A stretch of DNA of 24,463 nucleotides, taken from NCBI GenBank assembly GCA_036897485.1, contig JAYMTF010001295.1, forward strand, positions 1 to 24,463, read 5' to 3'. The number at the start of each line of letters is the position of its first letter. Positions within the stretch are counted from its first letter, which is position 1. Under the pieces are notes generated by a model. The model searched no databases and was not told the origin of the DNA. It saw nothing but the letters and a program-made list of their open reading frames with translations. This document shows positions 9,074 to 19,130 of this stretch, one piece after another. The translations under genes were made by a program, and so were the position numbers. The DNA comes from Pelargonium nanum. Taxonomy: Eukaryota > Streptophyta > Magnoliopsida > Geraniales > Geraniaceae.

Positions 9074-10256
9074 ATGGCTATGGAAGAATCAGAAAGATCT
9101 AGGTTGCGCAATTTGCAACGGGAGCAAGAAAGAGAAAGGCGCCGTATACGAGACAGGCAAAGGAGAGAATCTATGAGTCATGAACAGAGAGAAAGACATC
9201 TTGCTAGACGTCGTAGAAATTATCAACTAAGGAGACAAAGAGCTGCAAATGCGGCAATGGATTCTCAAAGTGATCAAAGAGCCATTATGGATAGTGATGA
9301 CAAGATATCCGGTGATGAAAATCAGGCAGTAACTTCTTCACAACTTATTGTTCAGTGTAATGGTATTGCTCCAGTTGGATTTGATCAAGGACAGGATAAA
9401 TTAGATCTGGAGTGCATAAATTTAGAAGGCAAGTTTTTGTTTAGTTCACTCTGCATATTCGGAATATGTGTTTTGTGATTATTCTAAGAGGGTATACTCA
9501 TGTATGTTCCTGCTCCTTTTGCATGAGAAATAGTTGTAGTTAAATAATTACAATCTCTTCATAACTTAATTCACTAGGTTTTGACGCTCTAGCTCAGGGA
9601 TCGGCCAGCTTTCCTAGAAGGATACGTTTAAATCATGTCAAACATCTTGCACGATCATTGCATCATCGTGTGGGCGAGCCTACTGGTGACCGTTGCCAAA
9701 TTGTAGCAGATTCTTTGTTGCTGGGAGATACACCTAACAACTGTAAGTCTAGTAATTAAAAATTAAAGTGTTACATAGATAATCTATCTTATGTTTGGCG
9801 AAAAGGCTTTTATATACTGTCTAGTGGAAGTTAACAAGTTGAAACTCTGGTTCAGGTAAACCATCAAAAGAATTGCGTTTAACTCATGTTAAACGTCTGG
9901 CTCGGAAGTTAAAACTTTCTCTCACAATGACTGTGGATCAAATTCATCTAACTGAAGAACAAGGTATAAGTAACATTTATGAGTTTTGTTACTTGCATAT
10001 TTACCACTCAACACAAACACAAACACACCAAGGGTAGGTATCATACTTTATTAGTGTTGCTGTTTGCTATTAGTTACAGATTCATGAATTTCTGAAAACA
10101 TTTAGTATTACCCATAGATTTGTATTGAAGTTTGGAATCTCTTATCTAGTTGAGCAGAATCTGCCACAGGAGGAGAGTCCGTTGCTAAGTACTGATGTTG
10201 CAAAATATGTACAATCTTACGATGAAGATGATACAGGCAAAGGCGTGCAATCTTAA
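9074..10256 (+). CDS. Uncharacterised plant protein, Arg-rich with repeated RLxHVKxLARxL motif (four exons)
   Basis: I do not recognise a named family. Exons are 9074-9428, 9578-9742, 9856-9963 and 10150-10256, all joined in phase 1, for 244 aa. The first intron has a GC donor (AAG|GCAAGT), the others GT. Residues 1-60 are strongly basic and probably helical (QREQERERRRIRDRQRR, then HLARRRRNYQLRRQRAA), which suggests nucleic-acid binding or nuclear location. Acidic/Gln-rich sequence follows. Exon 2 holds RIRLNHVKHLARSL and exon 3 holds ELRLTHVKRLARKL, an internal repeat with exon-matched borders. The C-terminus is acidic (SYDEDDTGK). The coherent splicing and matched phases argue for a real gene. 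The promoter is probably at 7100. Confidence 0.68.
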
Positions 10257-10336
10257 TCAGATGGTAATTGTACAAATGACCTTGGATGCTCCTACATGTT
10301 GGTTGTGTGTGAGAATTTTTACCGAGAAGTTCAATA

Positions 10337-10354
10337 ATATATATATATATATAT
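10337..10354. repeat. (AT)9 microsatellite
   Basis: There are nine AT units, in the presumed 3' UTR or downstream region of the 9074 gene. Confidence 0.9.
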
Positions 10355-11677
10355 TTTATGTCAGGGTAACTTATTAACAACCGGCTGTTGATGAATTTGA
10401 TTTTGATCCCATTAATCATTTTTGCTTTCCTAAAGTATAGGTTGCTTGAATCTGTGGAACAACATCTTGTCCTCAATACTTGTTTCTTTCTAGTTTTGTT
10501 ATCTGAATTGGTTCAAAGCCTTAGCATTGTGTGCCTTCATATATATTGCTGAATTCATAATAGCTGGTTAAAGTTTTTTCCAAGTCGTGTCACAGCATAG
10601 GAACTGAATGGAGTAATTGCAATTACAATCCTTGCAGTAGAGTAGAGGCTGTCAGAGGGGATGTTATAAATAAAACATTGTTTTATGCTAGTATAATATA
10701 ACATGTATTTGGGTGTCTTCTTGTCTCTTATTAAACAATCATTTGCTGGCTACAACAGTGAACTTCTAATGACTGTAATTGTTACTGCTGGTAATAATTG
10801 AACTGAAGTATTGAACCTCATAGTAAAGCATTTTCTTAATAACCATTAACGCTATTGTTTGCTCGCACTTTGAGAGAATGTTTGTGGTTCGTTTATTTGG
10901 AAGTTTGTGTTGCTTTTCGATGACAAATCTGAAATCTAAGAAAATGTTGTGAGAATACAGCCATACAGGCTCTTTCTGTTTATATTATGAAATGTTGATT
11001 GCTCAATTGACTTGTGTCACTTACCTTACCTTATCTACCGTAGAGTGCTCTTCTTTGCTCTTTTGTTGTTATCCAGAGTTTGTTTTGCTTGCTTGCAAGT
11101 ACTGCTTCTCTAATATTGTAATGCACAATTCAGCTCCAGACTAACGGTTTGTTTTCTTTTATATTCAGGACGAAGAAAGTGAAAATAGAAGCAGAGAAGA
11201 AGACCAGAGCACCACAACCATAGAAATTTCAAATTATACAGCAGTAGGAAAAGCCATAAAATTTGGTAACCTAAGAAGTAAATCCATACATAAAATGGAA
11301 TTATAGATATTATCCAATATTTTTCTGGGAAAATTGATGGGTGGGGAGAGTTTTCCATTTAACCTTCATTTAATTTATTTTTAAAGAAAATTAAAAGTAG
11401 ACATGAAGTGGCAAAGGTTTCTTTGCAAATGTTGAAATTCTGTCAAAACATTGTTTTATAAAGATTTGAGTTATATGAAGAGTTTTTTTCTTCTAATTTT
11501 CAGTTTTGTGGCTCCATAATTCCATTTGTGTTTGAACACTATAAATGTGATGAAAGCCAACTTTTATGTATGAGAAATATTTGCGGACTGTTTTTGGTAT
11601 TTAGCAAGACCTTTAGGCATGAACTTAGGTGTTGCCTAGTGTATTGCCTTGGTAGGTTTCTTGTACGAGCTTACATG

Positions 11678-11762
11678 AAAAAAAAAAAAAACGGGAGAGC
11701 ATTGCAAGCAAGTTCTCTTGGGCGAACTTTTTGGGCAAGCTCCTTGAACGAGCTCTCCAGTT
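11678..11762. repeat. A-tract followed by degenerate ~14-bp repeat
   Basis: A run of 13 A is followed by about four imperfect units of the type TTG-x3-(C)GA-x-CT-x-C, for example TTGGGCGAACTTTT and TTGAACGAGCTCTCC. The block is bounded by GGAGAGC and its inverse GCTCTCC. Its origin is unknown. Confidence 0.45.
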
Positions 11763-11975
11763 AAATTCTGAGTGATCGGATCAATTTGTGAAAAGTTACA
11801 TAATATCATTTTCCCCCAACAAAACTCAATATTTTTCACCCACACCTAGGCCGGAGGGTTTAGTTCAAAACTGGTTTTAAAAGATTTTTACAAAGAAAAG
11901 CCACTTGCTTTTCAAATCAAAATCAAGTTTCATACAAATGAGCCAATTTTCCTGAGTTATCTGGGTCTGCACTAT

Positions 11976-12256
11976 GGCCCAAAAACCATTCGCTCCCATA
12001 ACCTAATTAAGAAAAGGAAACATAATCTTCCGTGGCGGCTACGCTTTGGCCTCTTCTAGTAGCAGCCACACGATTAACATCCAACGGTACAGACTAAAAC
12101 CCTTAACCTTTTAAATAAGGACCAGCTCCTCGCTCAACGTCAGAATCAGATTGTCGCATATTCTTCGGTTCTAGGGTTTGAGAGTAGCTCGTCGGCGCCT
12201 TCACCAAGACGAAAGTTTCGAAAATCCTCCCGTCGGCGCTCCTATCTTGCACCAAG
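11976..12256 (+). promoter_or_regulatory. Orphan promoter and first exon with site II and telo-box motifs
   Basis: GGCCCA (site II, 11976-11981), AAACCCTTA (12097-12105), a TATA-like TAAATAAGG (12112-12120) and an exact telo-box TAGGGTTT (12172-12179) precede a CT-rich leader. It contains no ATG and ends in the donor ACCAAG|GTATCG (exon end 12256). This combination is typical of plant genes for ribosome biogenesis and translation, including snoRNA hosts. No coding exon or box C/D snoRNA could be found downstream in this window. Confidence 0.5.
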
Positions 12257-13349
12257 GTATCGACTTTCTTCTTTGAATTCGTTGTTTCCGATCTACTTTC
12301 CGATAAGATTTGACGGGGGCTTCCTCCCGAAGCCCTAACTCGCCCGGAACAAACTAATCTATGTTTGTATGATCCTCTGAGTAAACGTCATAAACAAATT
12401 CACGTCGGCGTCGAAGGTCCTCTCTCTCTGAGAGAGCTCCTCCGCCGGCGGCATATTCCATCGCCTTGTGGAGCGGCGTTGCTGCTTTTACCTCTTGGGA
12501 CTGGCCATGAGACCTACATTTTGTTTAATTTTGTAGTAGCCATTTTAACGAATTGGGTTGCTGATTAAACCCTAGGAGCGAACCAGTTATGTTCGTATAA
12601 TCCTAGGTTAAATGTCGTAGTGAAAGCTCATTCACTTTGACGGTTCTTTGTTCTTGAATCAGACTCATATTTCTTGTGTAATGGCCTGTGAGGAAATCTT
12701 TTTAAAGAACACCATCTTTCGGGACTGAATGGCTTCTCAAGCCTTGATGTTAATTCTGCAATTCTGAGGCCTTGTGTGAATAAATATGTGATTCTTGTCA
12801 GATTCGGTTGAGTTTTATCACTGTTTTTTTGGGAACTTTCGGTATACAAGTTTGAACTTTATGTCTGGTATCTGATTTAAATTTAGCAACTTCTGAGCTC
12901 TGTGTTTCAAATGTCTTTTCTGATTGTGGAGGTCATTAAAATTTTAGGGGTATCAATAAGTGATTATCTTGAGCCCATTGATGCTTGGATTAAAACTGGA
13001 TCTAGAATCCAATAGTAAATTCCTGTTTTCTGTCGTTTTATGTCTAAATTGGTATTAAAACTGTTGCTTCTCTTTGTACAATTTTCAAAACCTGGTGATC
13101 CCAAGGTGTCCAATACTCTAGAAACAGCCTCCAGTGTATAAAGTTTGTGAAACTGATTTCCAAATCTTGAGGCTCAGTGTTATAAATAAGTTGTTTATGC
13201 TTTTCTGATCAAATCCTCTGGAATGCCTAGATTCCAGAAAAAGTTGCCAAAAAATGTGTATAGTTGCAAACTCTGTTGGCTACTAGAGTTTATCTATTCA
13301 AGATAAATATAGATAGTAGATTCATGTCCAGTTGATCATTTACTATTTT
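12257..13349. other. Intron-like T-rich region downstream of orphan promoter
   Basis: No gene is recognised. Small structures seen are a 7-bp hairpin GGGCTTC/GAAGCCC (12317-12335), a perfect palindrome CCGCCGGCGG, and a diverged duplication of about 35 bp (12360-12394 versus 12589-12623, both starting TATGTT-x-GTAT-x-ATCCT). A 67-codon open frame at 12365-12568 has no recognisable features. Confidence 0.35.
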
Positions 13350-13640
13350 GTTGCTCAGATAGCACAAGATGCTATTTCAAGTCCCTATGTCAAACTGTTG
13401 ATGGTTTTATCTTTTATTGCCCAGATAGTACAAGATTATATTTTGAGTCCCTATTATAGTTAACTGTTTGATCTGTTATTGTCCAAATAGCACAAGATGC
13501 TATTTTGAGTCCCTATTGTCGGTACCTGTTGATCGTGTTATATGTTATTGCCCAAATAGCACAAGATGGTAGTTTGAGTCCCTTTTGTCGCACTTTGATA
13601 GCACAAGTTGCTAGTTTGAAGTTCCAATTTGAAATTAGTC
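13350..13640. repeat. Tandem array of five ~66-bp units, each with a hairpin core
   Basis: The landmark TAGCACAAGATGCTA, or a variant, recurs at 13360, 13426, 13488, 13557 and 13599 (spacings 66, 62, 69, 42). It is preceded by TTGCCCA-A/G-A and followed by TTTTGAGTCCCT. The core forms a stem of 5-6 bp (ATAGCA/TGCTAT) around CAAGA in copies 1 and 3. Other copies are partly degraded and the last is truncated. Confidence 0.85.
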
Positions 13641-13670
13641 TATCTGAGGCTTCATGCATGTTGGGGTTCT

Positions 13671-13788
13671 ATGCATTTATCTAAATTTGATTATGTTTTA
13701 CATATTTTGATAAGTTGTTCATGCCTTCATCTAAATGTGATTATATTTTAAGTAATTTGATAAACATGATTTGATTATGTTTTAAATT
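13671..13788. repeat. AT-rich ~50-bp tandem duplication
   Basis: Copies at 13671-13720 and 13721-13770 share ATCTAAAT-x-TGATTAT-x-TTTTA and an ATTTTGATAA-like end. A third partial copy, TTTGATTATGTTTTAA, follows and leads directly into the 34-bp array. Confidence 0.7.
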
Positions 13789-16700
13789 GAGTATATGTTG
13801 AGAATGTCTCGATAAATGTCTCAAAATATGTTGAGATTGACCTTAAATGCCTCGGTATGCCTCGAATATGTTTCTAGAATGCACTGATGAATGTCTTGAA
13901 TATGTTTCGATAATGCCCCGATAAAAGCCTCAAAATATGTTTAGGGAAAGACTAAATAAATGCCTCAAAATGTCCCGATGAATGCATCGAATATGTTATA
14001 AGAATGCACCGATGAATGCCTCTAATATGTTTTGAGAATGCTCCGATAAGTGCCTCAATATATGTTTCCAGAATGTCTTTGATAAATGCCTAAAAATATG
14101 TTTCGAGAATGTCTTGATAAATGCCTAAAAATATGTTTCGAAAATGTCCCGATGAATGCCTCGATGATGTTTCGAGAATGCCCCGATGAATGTATCGAAT
14201 ATGTTTTGAGAATGTCCCGACAAATGCCTCAAATTGTCTCGATGAATGCCTTGATTGTCTCGATGAATGCCTTGAATATGTTTCGAGAATGCCCCGATGA
14301 ATGCCTCGAATATGTTTTGAGAATGCCCCATGAATGCCTCGAATATGTTTTGAGAATGCCCCGATGAATGTCTTGAATGTGTTTTGAGAATGTACCGATC
14401 AATGCCTCGAATGTGTTTTGAGAATGTTTCAATAAATGTCTCGAATATGTTTCGAGAATGTTCCGATTAATGCTTCGAATAGTTTTGAAAATGACCCGAC
14501 AAATGCCTCGAATATGTTTTGAGAATGTTCCGATAAATGCCTCAAGATGAATGCCTCGAATATGTTTCGAGAATGCCCCGATGAATGCCTCGAATGTGTT
14601 TCTAGAATGTCCCGATCAATGCTTCTAATATGTTTTGAGAATGACCTAATAAATGTCTCGAATATGTTTTCAGAATGTCCCGATAAATGCCTCGAGTATG
14701 TTTCAAGCGATAAATGTCTCGAATATGTTTCGAGAATGTCCCGATAAATGCCTCAAGATGAATGCCTCGAATATGTTTTGAGAATGCCCCGATGAATGCC
14801 TCGAATATGTTTCGATAATGTCCCGATAAATGCCTCAAATGTGTTTCGAGAATGTCCCGATAAATACCTCAAATATGTATCGAGAATGGTCCGATAAATG
14901 CCTCGAATATGTTTCGAGAATGTCCCGATAAATGCCTCGAATATGTTTTGAGAATGCCCCGATGAATGCCTCAAATGTGTTTCGAGAATGTCCCTATCAA
15001 TGCCTTTAATGTGTTTCGAGAATGTCCCGATTAATGCCTCAAATATGTTTCGAGAATGTTTCGATAAGTGCCTCAAGATGAATGCCTCAAATATGTTTTG
15101 AGAATGCCCTGATGAATGCCTCGAATATGTCTCGAATATATTTAAGAATGCTCCGATGAATGCCTCGAATGTGTTTCGATAATGTCCCTATTAATGCTCG
15201 AATATGTTTAGAGAATGTCTCGAATATGTTTTTAGAATGTCCCGAAGAATGCCTCGAATATGCCTCAAGATGAATGTCCTGATAAATGCCTCAAGATGAA
15301 TGCCTCGAATGTGTTTCGAGAATGCCCCGATGAATGCCTCGAATGTGTTTCGAAAATGCCCCGATGAATGCCTCGAATGTGTTTCGAAAATGTCCCGATC
15401 AATGCCTCGAATATGTTTTGAGAATGTCTCAATAAATGCCTCAAATATGTTTTGAGAGTGACCCGGTAAATGCCTTGAATATGTTTCGAGAATGTCCCGA
15501 TAAATGCCTCGCATATGTGTTTCGAGAATGTTCCGATAAATGCCTCGAACGTTTCGAGAATGTCCTGAGAAAATGCTTTGAATATGTTTCGAGAATGTCC
15601 CAGTAAATGCCTCGGATGTGTTTCGAGAATGCCCCGATGAATGCCTCGAATGTGTTTCGAGAATGTCCCGATCAATGCCTCGAATATGTTTCGAGAATGT
15701 TCCGATAAATGCCTCAAGATGAATGCCTCGAATGTGTTTTGAGAATGTCCCGATGAATGCCTCGAATATGTTTTGAGAATGCCCCGATGAATGTCTCGAA
15801 TGTGTTTCGATAATGTCCCGATAAATGCCTCGAATATGTTTAGAGAATGTTCCGATAAATGCATCGAATATGTTTCGAGAATGTTCCGATAAATGCCTCG
15901 AATATGTTTAGAGAATGTTCCGATAAATGCATCAAATATGTTTCGAGAATGTTCCGATAAATGCCTCGAATATGTTTTGTGAATGGCCTGATAAATGCCT
16001 TGAATATGTTTCGAAAATGTCCCGATAAATGCCTCGAATATGTTTCGAGAATGTCCCGATAAATGAATGCCTCGAATGTGTTTCGAGAATGTCCCGATCA
16101 ATGCCTCGAATGTGTTTCGAGAATGTCCCGATAGATGCCTCGAATATGTTTCGAGAATGTCCCGATAGATGCCTCGAATATGTTTCGAGAATGACCCGGT
16201 AAATGCCTCGAATATGTTTCGAGAATGTCCCGATAAATGCCTCGAATATGTTTTAGAATGACCCTGTAAATGCCTTGAATATGTTTCGAGAATGTGCCGA
16301 TAAATGCCTCGAATATGTTTCGAGAATGTCCCGATAAATGCCTCAAAATATGTTCCGAGAATGTCCCAATAAATGCATTATTATATATATTGAGAATGTC
16401 CTGATAATTGCCTCAATATATGTTTGGAGAATGTCCTGATAAATGCCTCAAAATGTCTCGAGAATGTGCTGATGAATGCGTAAAATATGTTTTGAGAATG
16501 TCCTAATAAATGCCTCAAATTATGTTTCGAGAATGTCCCGATGAATGCCTCAAATATGTTTCGAGAATGTCCTGATAAAGGCCTCAAATTATGTTTCGAG
16601 GTTGTCCCGATAAATGCCTCTAAATGTCCTGATAATTGCATGAATGGACTGATAAATGCCTCAAAATGTCCCAATGAATGTCTCGATTATGTTTTGAGAA

Positions 16701-17329
16701 TGCCCCGATGAATGCCTCAAATATGTTTCGAGAATGCCCCTGATAAATGCCTCAAAATATGTTTGGAGAATGTCCCGATAATTGCTTCAAAATTGATTTC
16801 GAGAATGACCTGATAAATGCCTTAAAATGTCTCGAGAATGTTCGGACGAATGCCTCGAATATGTCTCAAGAATGTCACGATGAATGCCTCGAATATGTTT
16901 CAAGAATGTTCCGATGAATGCCTCAAATTATATTTTGAGAATGTTCCAATGAATGCCTCAAAATATGTTTCAAGAATGTCCCGATGAATGCCTTAAAATA
17001 TGTTCCGAGATTGTCCCAATAAATGCCTCCTAATATGTCCTTAAGATGTTATGATGAATACCTCAAAATATGTCTCGAGAATGTCTCGATAAATGTCTCA
17101 ATATATGTCCCGATGTAATTCATAATATGCCTCGAGACACGATGAATGCTTCAAATTATGTTTCAAATTATGTTTCGAGAATGTTCGATAAATACCTCAA
17201 AATTTGTTCTGAGAATGTCCGGATAAATACCTCAAAATATGTCTCATGCCTGAAAACTTTTCCCATTGTATGCCATAATATGCACGAGAAGGCGAGAACG
17301 TCCCGATGAATACGACAAAATATGTCGGG
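13789..17329. repeat. 34-bp minisatellite array, ~3.5 kb (about 100 units)
   Basis: The consensus unit is TGCCTCGAATATGTTTCG followed by AGAATGTCCCGATAAA, 34 bp in total. Units are nearly uniform in the centre (about 15600-16340), where exact repeats are frequent. They decay at both edges, where lengths of 33-36 bp and A-rich variants such as CTCAAAATATG appear. That is the pattern expected from unequal exchange. Each good unit contains the inverted repeat CTCGAA/TTCGAG around TATGT. Recurrent 14-bp truncated units (CCTCAAGATGAATG) mark higher-order structure. The minus strand is largely free of stops, giving open frames up to 278 codons (15265-16101), but these follow from the repeat and are not called as genes. 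Confidence 0.97.
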
Positions 17330-17995
17330 TTCATTATCTAAGTATTTCTTTGAGCTCTCTTGTCAGTTTATTTTTAGTTTTGATTCATGTAATTAGTTTG
17401 AACTTGATAGAATGAACTAACATGCTGATTTTTTTTATAAAAGAAAAAATAGATTGAAAACCAAAGAATTAAATCATGTAACATAATGATAGAGAATCGG
17501 ATAAAACATACAGATTGAATTGTTCCTTAGAAAGAACTTAAATATTCAAATCTTCATAATCTCATACTTTATATGAAAAAAATGTAATTAGAGAGTTCGT
17601 TCGTCAGTCTATGATCTTGACACCTTAGAGAGGGAAAGAATTTGGATTTGACAAAATAATTGGGCCGAAGATTGGACCGGTTATAATTGGTCTATGGACG
17701 GGACAGATTGTGAATGGACCAATTAGGACTAATGGACTGATTTAAGTTTAAAATAAAAATTAAATAGAAAATTAAAGAAAGAACTGCACTTGAAGTTAAT
17801 AGGGTTATAGTCATGAAGTAAATGGTTCAAAAAGTGGTATGTTGTACTAAAAAAAGATAATTTTGTTTCTATGTGATAGGCTCTCACCTTTTGGTTGGGC
17901 ATTACCTATAGGTCATAAGAATTCCCCCTTCAAGAGCTGATAGTTCCTATAGTATGGAAGTTAATTATATGTTATCAATATGCATTTTTATATTT
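17330..17995. other. AT-rich spacer between minisatellite and transposon nest
   Basis: No gene or known repeat was recognised. A stretch at 17660-17760 has loosely repeated GGACC/GGACT-type phrases (GGACCGG, GGACGGGACAG, GGACCAATTAGGACTAATGGACT), too irregular to define a unit. Confidence 0.4.
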
Positions 17996-18273
17996 GGTTA
18001 AATGGTTTTGTCTCTCCTAAACTGATCTTAATTTTAGTTTTAGCTCCTAATTAGAGTATTACATGGTTTTAACCTTTAGACATAATTATTTTTGTCTTCA
18101 TCCCCTGTGACCTGATATTACAAGTTAAGCATTGACATGTCATCAATAATTAACACGTCAGTTTGACACGTTTGAAGAAAATGACATGTGGACTTGTCCA
18201 GTCAGATTAATAAACATATTATTTTTTATTTGCTTTAGCCCCAACCAATACGACGTTAAAACCTAAAATACGA

Positions 18274-18495
18274 TCAAAATCGGGTCGATTTGAAGCTTAT
18301 GCGACGATTATCGTCAAGAACGAAACAACGTTTTCTCAAATACTCAATTTGATTGGAGCGAATGTGATACAACCAACCCTTCATTATACTGTCAGGAAAC
18401 ACCCATATGAGAAAATCACAATCTTTCATGAAAGCTGAGTCTTCGAAACTTTCTTCTATCTTGTCAGGAGCACAAACGTTACCGTTCTCTGCCAC
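18274..18495 (-). pseudogene. PH-domain gene fragment (EDR2-like / PH-START type) inside the inverted-repeat element
   Basis: A minus-strand frame of 73 codons contains MKGWLYHIRSN, YLRKRCFVLDDN and SFKS in order. This matches the first strands of the PH domain in plant PH-START-DUF1336 proteins of the EDR2-like group, which show M-x-GWLY-x-IRSN, RKR-x-FVL and SFKS. The preceding 36 residues are not recognised. Only the first PH strands are present; the rest of the domain, START and DUF1336 are absent. Its place between inverted arms suggests capture of an exon piece by the element. The identification rests on short motifs from memory. Confidence 0.45.
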
Positions 18496-18755
18496 GTATC
18501 ATTGCCTCTCCTTCCTTCTCTAATTCACAAAACCATACACAAACTTAGTATTCAATAGTTTTTTAACCATAGTTTTTTAATTTGGGCGAAAATCATACTA
18601 GTTTATAGACAAACAAGAATTTGCGATGAAGACGATAAAAGTCTCAATCCTGCCTTTTTTTTTTAATTTGTAGACTGCTGACATGTCATACTTTGGTGAC
18701 GTGTCATTAATCAACTTGTAGGTCAGAAGGGGTAAAATTAAAATTAAAATGATTA

Positions 18756-19116
18756 TGTTATGATCCATAACTGTTGAAGATGTCGTTTTTACTTTCTTTA
18801 TGTCGTTTATGTGTTTATAAGTCATACGGTGTTTAGCTATAGCTGGTCTATGCTGAGTCAGCTATTTATGTTATTTTTTATTCTGTTATTATGGATCCCA
18901 ATGGTGAGTACAGAGGCTAGGTGACAGGAATATAACCTGGAAGTTTGGGCTGTAATCATTCATTCAATGATCATTTATCAAAATATACTTCTCTCTACAA
19001 ACTTCTCTCTCTAAACTCTCTCAATTCTTTTCTATTCTCCTCTCTATTCGTCTATATTCATCTATATTATCTATTTCTTCTTCTTCAAGAAATCAGTTTA
19101 AGCTTGAGGCTTAACA
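18756..19116 (+). repeat. 5' LTR
   Basis: It begins TGTTATGATCCATAACTG and ends GAGGCTTAACA. It is bounded by the 3' LTR alignment and by the TGGTA primer-site start two bases after its end. It contains a CT-rich stretch (about 18988-19090), where most of the length differences from the 3' LTR lie. Confidence 0.92.
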
Positions 19117-19117
19117 G

Positions 19118-19130
19118 TGGTAGGGCCATG
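19118..19130 (+). other. Degenerate primer-binding site overlapping gag start
   Basis: Plant Ty3 elements usually have TGGTATCAGAGC, the complement of the initiator-Met tRNA 3' end. Here only TGGTA remains, followed by GGGCC and the gag ATG (19128-19130). A short deletion in the site is likely. It would weaken or abolish priming. Confidence 0.55.

Larger units (their letters stand above)
10257..11975. other. Probable 3' UTR and intergenic DNA
   Basis: This stretch is AT-rich with no convincing coding region. A purine-rich exon-like stretch after the acceptor-like TTATATTCAG (11160-11169) could be an alternative 3' exon of the preceding gene. Other open frames here are under 125 codons, T-rich and unsupported. 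An (AT)9 run and a short GC-richer repeat are listed separately. Confidence 0.35.

Noticed and set aside
12365-12568. 67-codon frame after the orphan first exon
   Set aside because: It lies inside the probable intron, and its composition follows GC-rich palindromes. No homology was recognised.
12257-13349. Box C/D snoRNA cluster expected from the telo-box/site II promoter
   Set aside because: No TGATGA box with a paired CTGA and terminal stem at proper spacing could be found by eye.
13789-17329. CRISPR-like array of regular ~34-bp repeats
   Set aside because: The units are contiguous with no unique spacers, and the DNA is plant nuclear. It is a minisatellite.
18598-18825. 75-codon minus-strand frame across the LTR start
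   Set aside because: It spans the junction of the inverted-repeat arm and the 5' LTR, so it is a composite of repeat sequence.
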